Below, in pieces: positions 62,985 through 64,000 of a DNA stretch of 64,000 bases. The position numbers and the translations under genes are program-made. Source of the stretch: RUG14300 sp964561145. Its GTDB lineage: Bacteria > Bacillota > Clostridia > Christensenellales > CAG-1252. The notes beneath the pieces are model-generated. The model searched no databases and was not told the DNA's origin. It worked only from the letters and a program-made list of their open reading frames with translations. Numbering within the stretch: position 1 is the first letter of the stretch; each line of letters opens with the position of its first letter. Location of the stretch: contig CAZLNZ010000009.1 of the NCBI GenBank assembly GCA_964561145.1, positions 20,542-84,541 of the forward strand, written 5' to 3'.

Positions 62985-63240
62985 ATGTATACCTCCAGTA
63001 CTTGTTAATCAGATTTTAGCACGGGGGGGGTAAAAGTCAATACTTATTAAAAGATTTCTAGGCGTTTTTTACTAATAAACTTCCATAATAATTGATAATG
63101 CAGAGATAGAAAGGACACGCCCCCCCTTTTTTCCAAAAGAAGGAAAGTTTTTACCTATGGGAAAATGTCCGTTATTTAAAAACCATTTACAAAAATGTAC
63201 TTTTTTCTATATAATCCACTTATATTCAAGGAGGTTTTAT
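62985..63240. other. Intergenic, 256 bp, with G8 and C7 tracts
   Basis: G8 at 63023-63030 and C7 followed by T6 at 63120-63132, unusual in such AT-rich DNA. Also carries the integrase promoter. An attachment site would be expected near here if the element lies to the right; none can be identified without the other end. Confidence 0.6.
63186..63215 (+). promoter_or_regulatory. Promoter of the integrase gene
   Basis: TTTACA (63186-63191), an 18-nt spacer and TATAAT (63210-63215), 25 nt upstream of the ATG. Confidence 0.65.
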
Positions 63241-64000
63241 ATGAAGAAGTACTATGTAAAAACAAATAAATATTTGATAAGGGAAACAACTAATAAGAGC
63301 GGTAAAACTTATGATGTAGTTTTCAGAGTAACATCAGCTGTTGACGGATCTGTTGAGCAAAAAACCTTATGCGGATTCCAAACTAAAGACTTGGCTAAGG
63401 CGGCTTATGCTATCTGGATAGAAAACAACTGTGACAAAAACAAGAGTCCGAAGAAGAGAAAACATGAATTTATAAAAAGGGAATATACATTAGAAGAACT
63501 AGTAAAAGAATATATCATAGCACTTAGGAATCAAAACAAAGAAAGTACCATATGCGACAAGAAAAATATATTGGATCTCTTTGTACTCCCTAAAATCGGG
63601 TACTTTGAAATGAATAAGCTTACTAAAATGCAACTATTAAAATGGCAAGATGAGCTGTGGAATGGCATCAACAAAAGGACCGGGCAACATTACAGCTACA
63701 ACTATCTTTCCAAAATAAGAAATCACCTTAATGATGTGCTCAACTGGATTGAGGAACGATATAATTACCCCAATAACCTAAAAGGAATCAAAAAACCGCG
63801 AAGATTAACTAATGCTAAAAGAGTATCGAGTTTTTGGACGAAAGAAGAATTTGAGTGTTTCTTAAGCCAAATTTCCGCCCCAAAATACAGGGTTTTCTTT
63901 AGTATGTTGTTTTATACAGGAAGAAGAAAAGGAGAGATCCTAGCTCTGAAGAAAGAAGATGTAGGGAATGAATACATTACAATAAATAAAACATACTCGA
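63241..64000 (+). CDS. Tyrosine recombinase (phage/ICE integrase), 5' part
   Basis: About 253 codons are visible and the gene runs off the window. ATG is preceded by AAGGAGGTTTTAT. Layout: an N-terminal arm-binding type region (residues 1-45), a SAM-like core-binding domain (about 80-175, YTLEELVKEYIIALRNQNKES), then the start of the catalytic domain, RVSSFWTKEEFECFL, with box I TGRRKGEILAL containing the first catalytic Arg. Typical of integrases of Tn916-like elements and phages. It marks the probable left end of an element extending to the right. Confidence 0.9.
   Translation, partial: MKKYYVKTNKYLIRETTNKSGKTYDVVFRVTSAVDGSVEQKTLCGFQTKDLAKAAYAIWIENNCDKNKSPKKRKHEFIKREYTLEELVKEYIIALRNQNKESTICDKKNILDLFVLPKIGYFEMNKLTKMQLLKWQDELWNGINKRTGQHYSYNYLSKIRNHLNDVLNWIEERYNYPNNLKGIKKPRRLTNAKRVSSFWTKEEFECFLSQISAPKYRVFFSMLFYTGRRKGEILALKKEDVGNEYITINKTYS

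Overview
The window is AT-rich DNA from a low-GC, spore-forming, anaerobic Firmicute, probably an uncultured gut-type Clostridia. This is inferred from spoIIIA sporulation genes, a GerW/DacF/RluB block, a class III (anaerobic) ribonucleotide reductase, FeoAB iron uptake, strong Shine-Dalgarno sites, sigma-A promoters and many lipoproteins with SH3, InlB-type or BspA-type repeats. I saw no rRNA, tRNA or CRISPR array. Most genes are on the minus strand.

Layout. 1-2839: spoIIIAA-AB-AC-AD-AE (minus; AE is cut by the left edge), the forespore feeding-tube operon. 2905-4757: a two-gene ABC exporter behind a strong promoter with an adjacent perfect dyad. 4919-9418: TPR protein, Hsp33, methyltransferase and polytopic membrane protein, probably one transcript. 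9615-12088: asd, dCMP deaminase and dapA. 12165-14705: a NitT/TauT-type importer with a perfect palindrome next to its start codon. 14952-17579: valS. 17845-21646: an anchored secreted protein, BirA, an MGMT-family protein and a Sel1-repeat protein. 21802-26454: a 1550-residue SF1 helicase with a Vsr-like nuclease domain. 26608-30216: GtrA-like protein, Nudix, YbaK, a small hydrophobic protein, an ArsR-type regulator and a zinc-ribbon/LRR protein. 30237-35607: RluB, DacF, GerW, DUF2953, a two-component system and an SH3 membrane protein. 35915-40495: a giant repeat lipoprotein. 40662-45308: zinc-ribbon protein, two acetyltransferases, pyrimidine-nucleoside phosphorylase and a DUF975 protein. 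45416-49430: four overlapping genes forming an unassigned redox operon (pseudo-esterase, YwqG-like protein, FAD desaturase-like oxidoreductase, flavin/2Fe-2S reductase). 49546-53511: nrdD (fused to a glutaredoxin-like domain), trxB and nrdG under two NrdR boxes. 53680-54919: a gene-free stretch packed with copies of a dispersed repeat. 54920-58481: HAD phosphatase, YitT-family protein, two lipoproteins and a VRR-NUC nuclease. 58723-62984: lipoprotein, FeoAB fusion, an extended FeoB-associated protein and another lipoprotein. 63241 to the right edge: the start of a tyrosine recombinase, probably the first gene of an integrated element.

The strongest unusual signals are these: the self-contained NrdD-Grx/TrxB/NrdG module with two NrdR boxes exactly 32 bp apart; the four-gene redox operon led by a hydrolase that has lost its nucleophile; the repeat cluster at 54.0-54.8 kb with an outlying copy after valS; the long novel tail on the FeoB-associated protein; and several genes whose -10 element lies 7-9 nt before the start codon, implying leaderless mRNAs.
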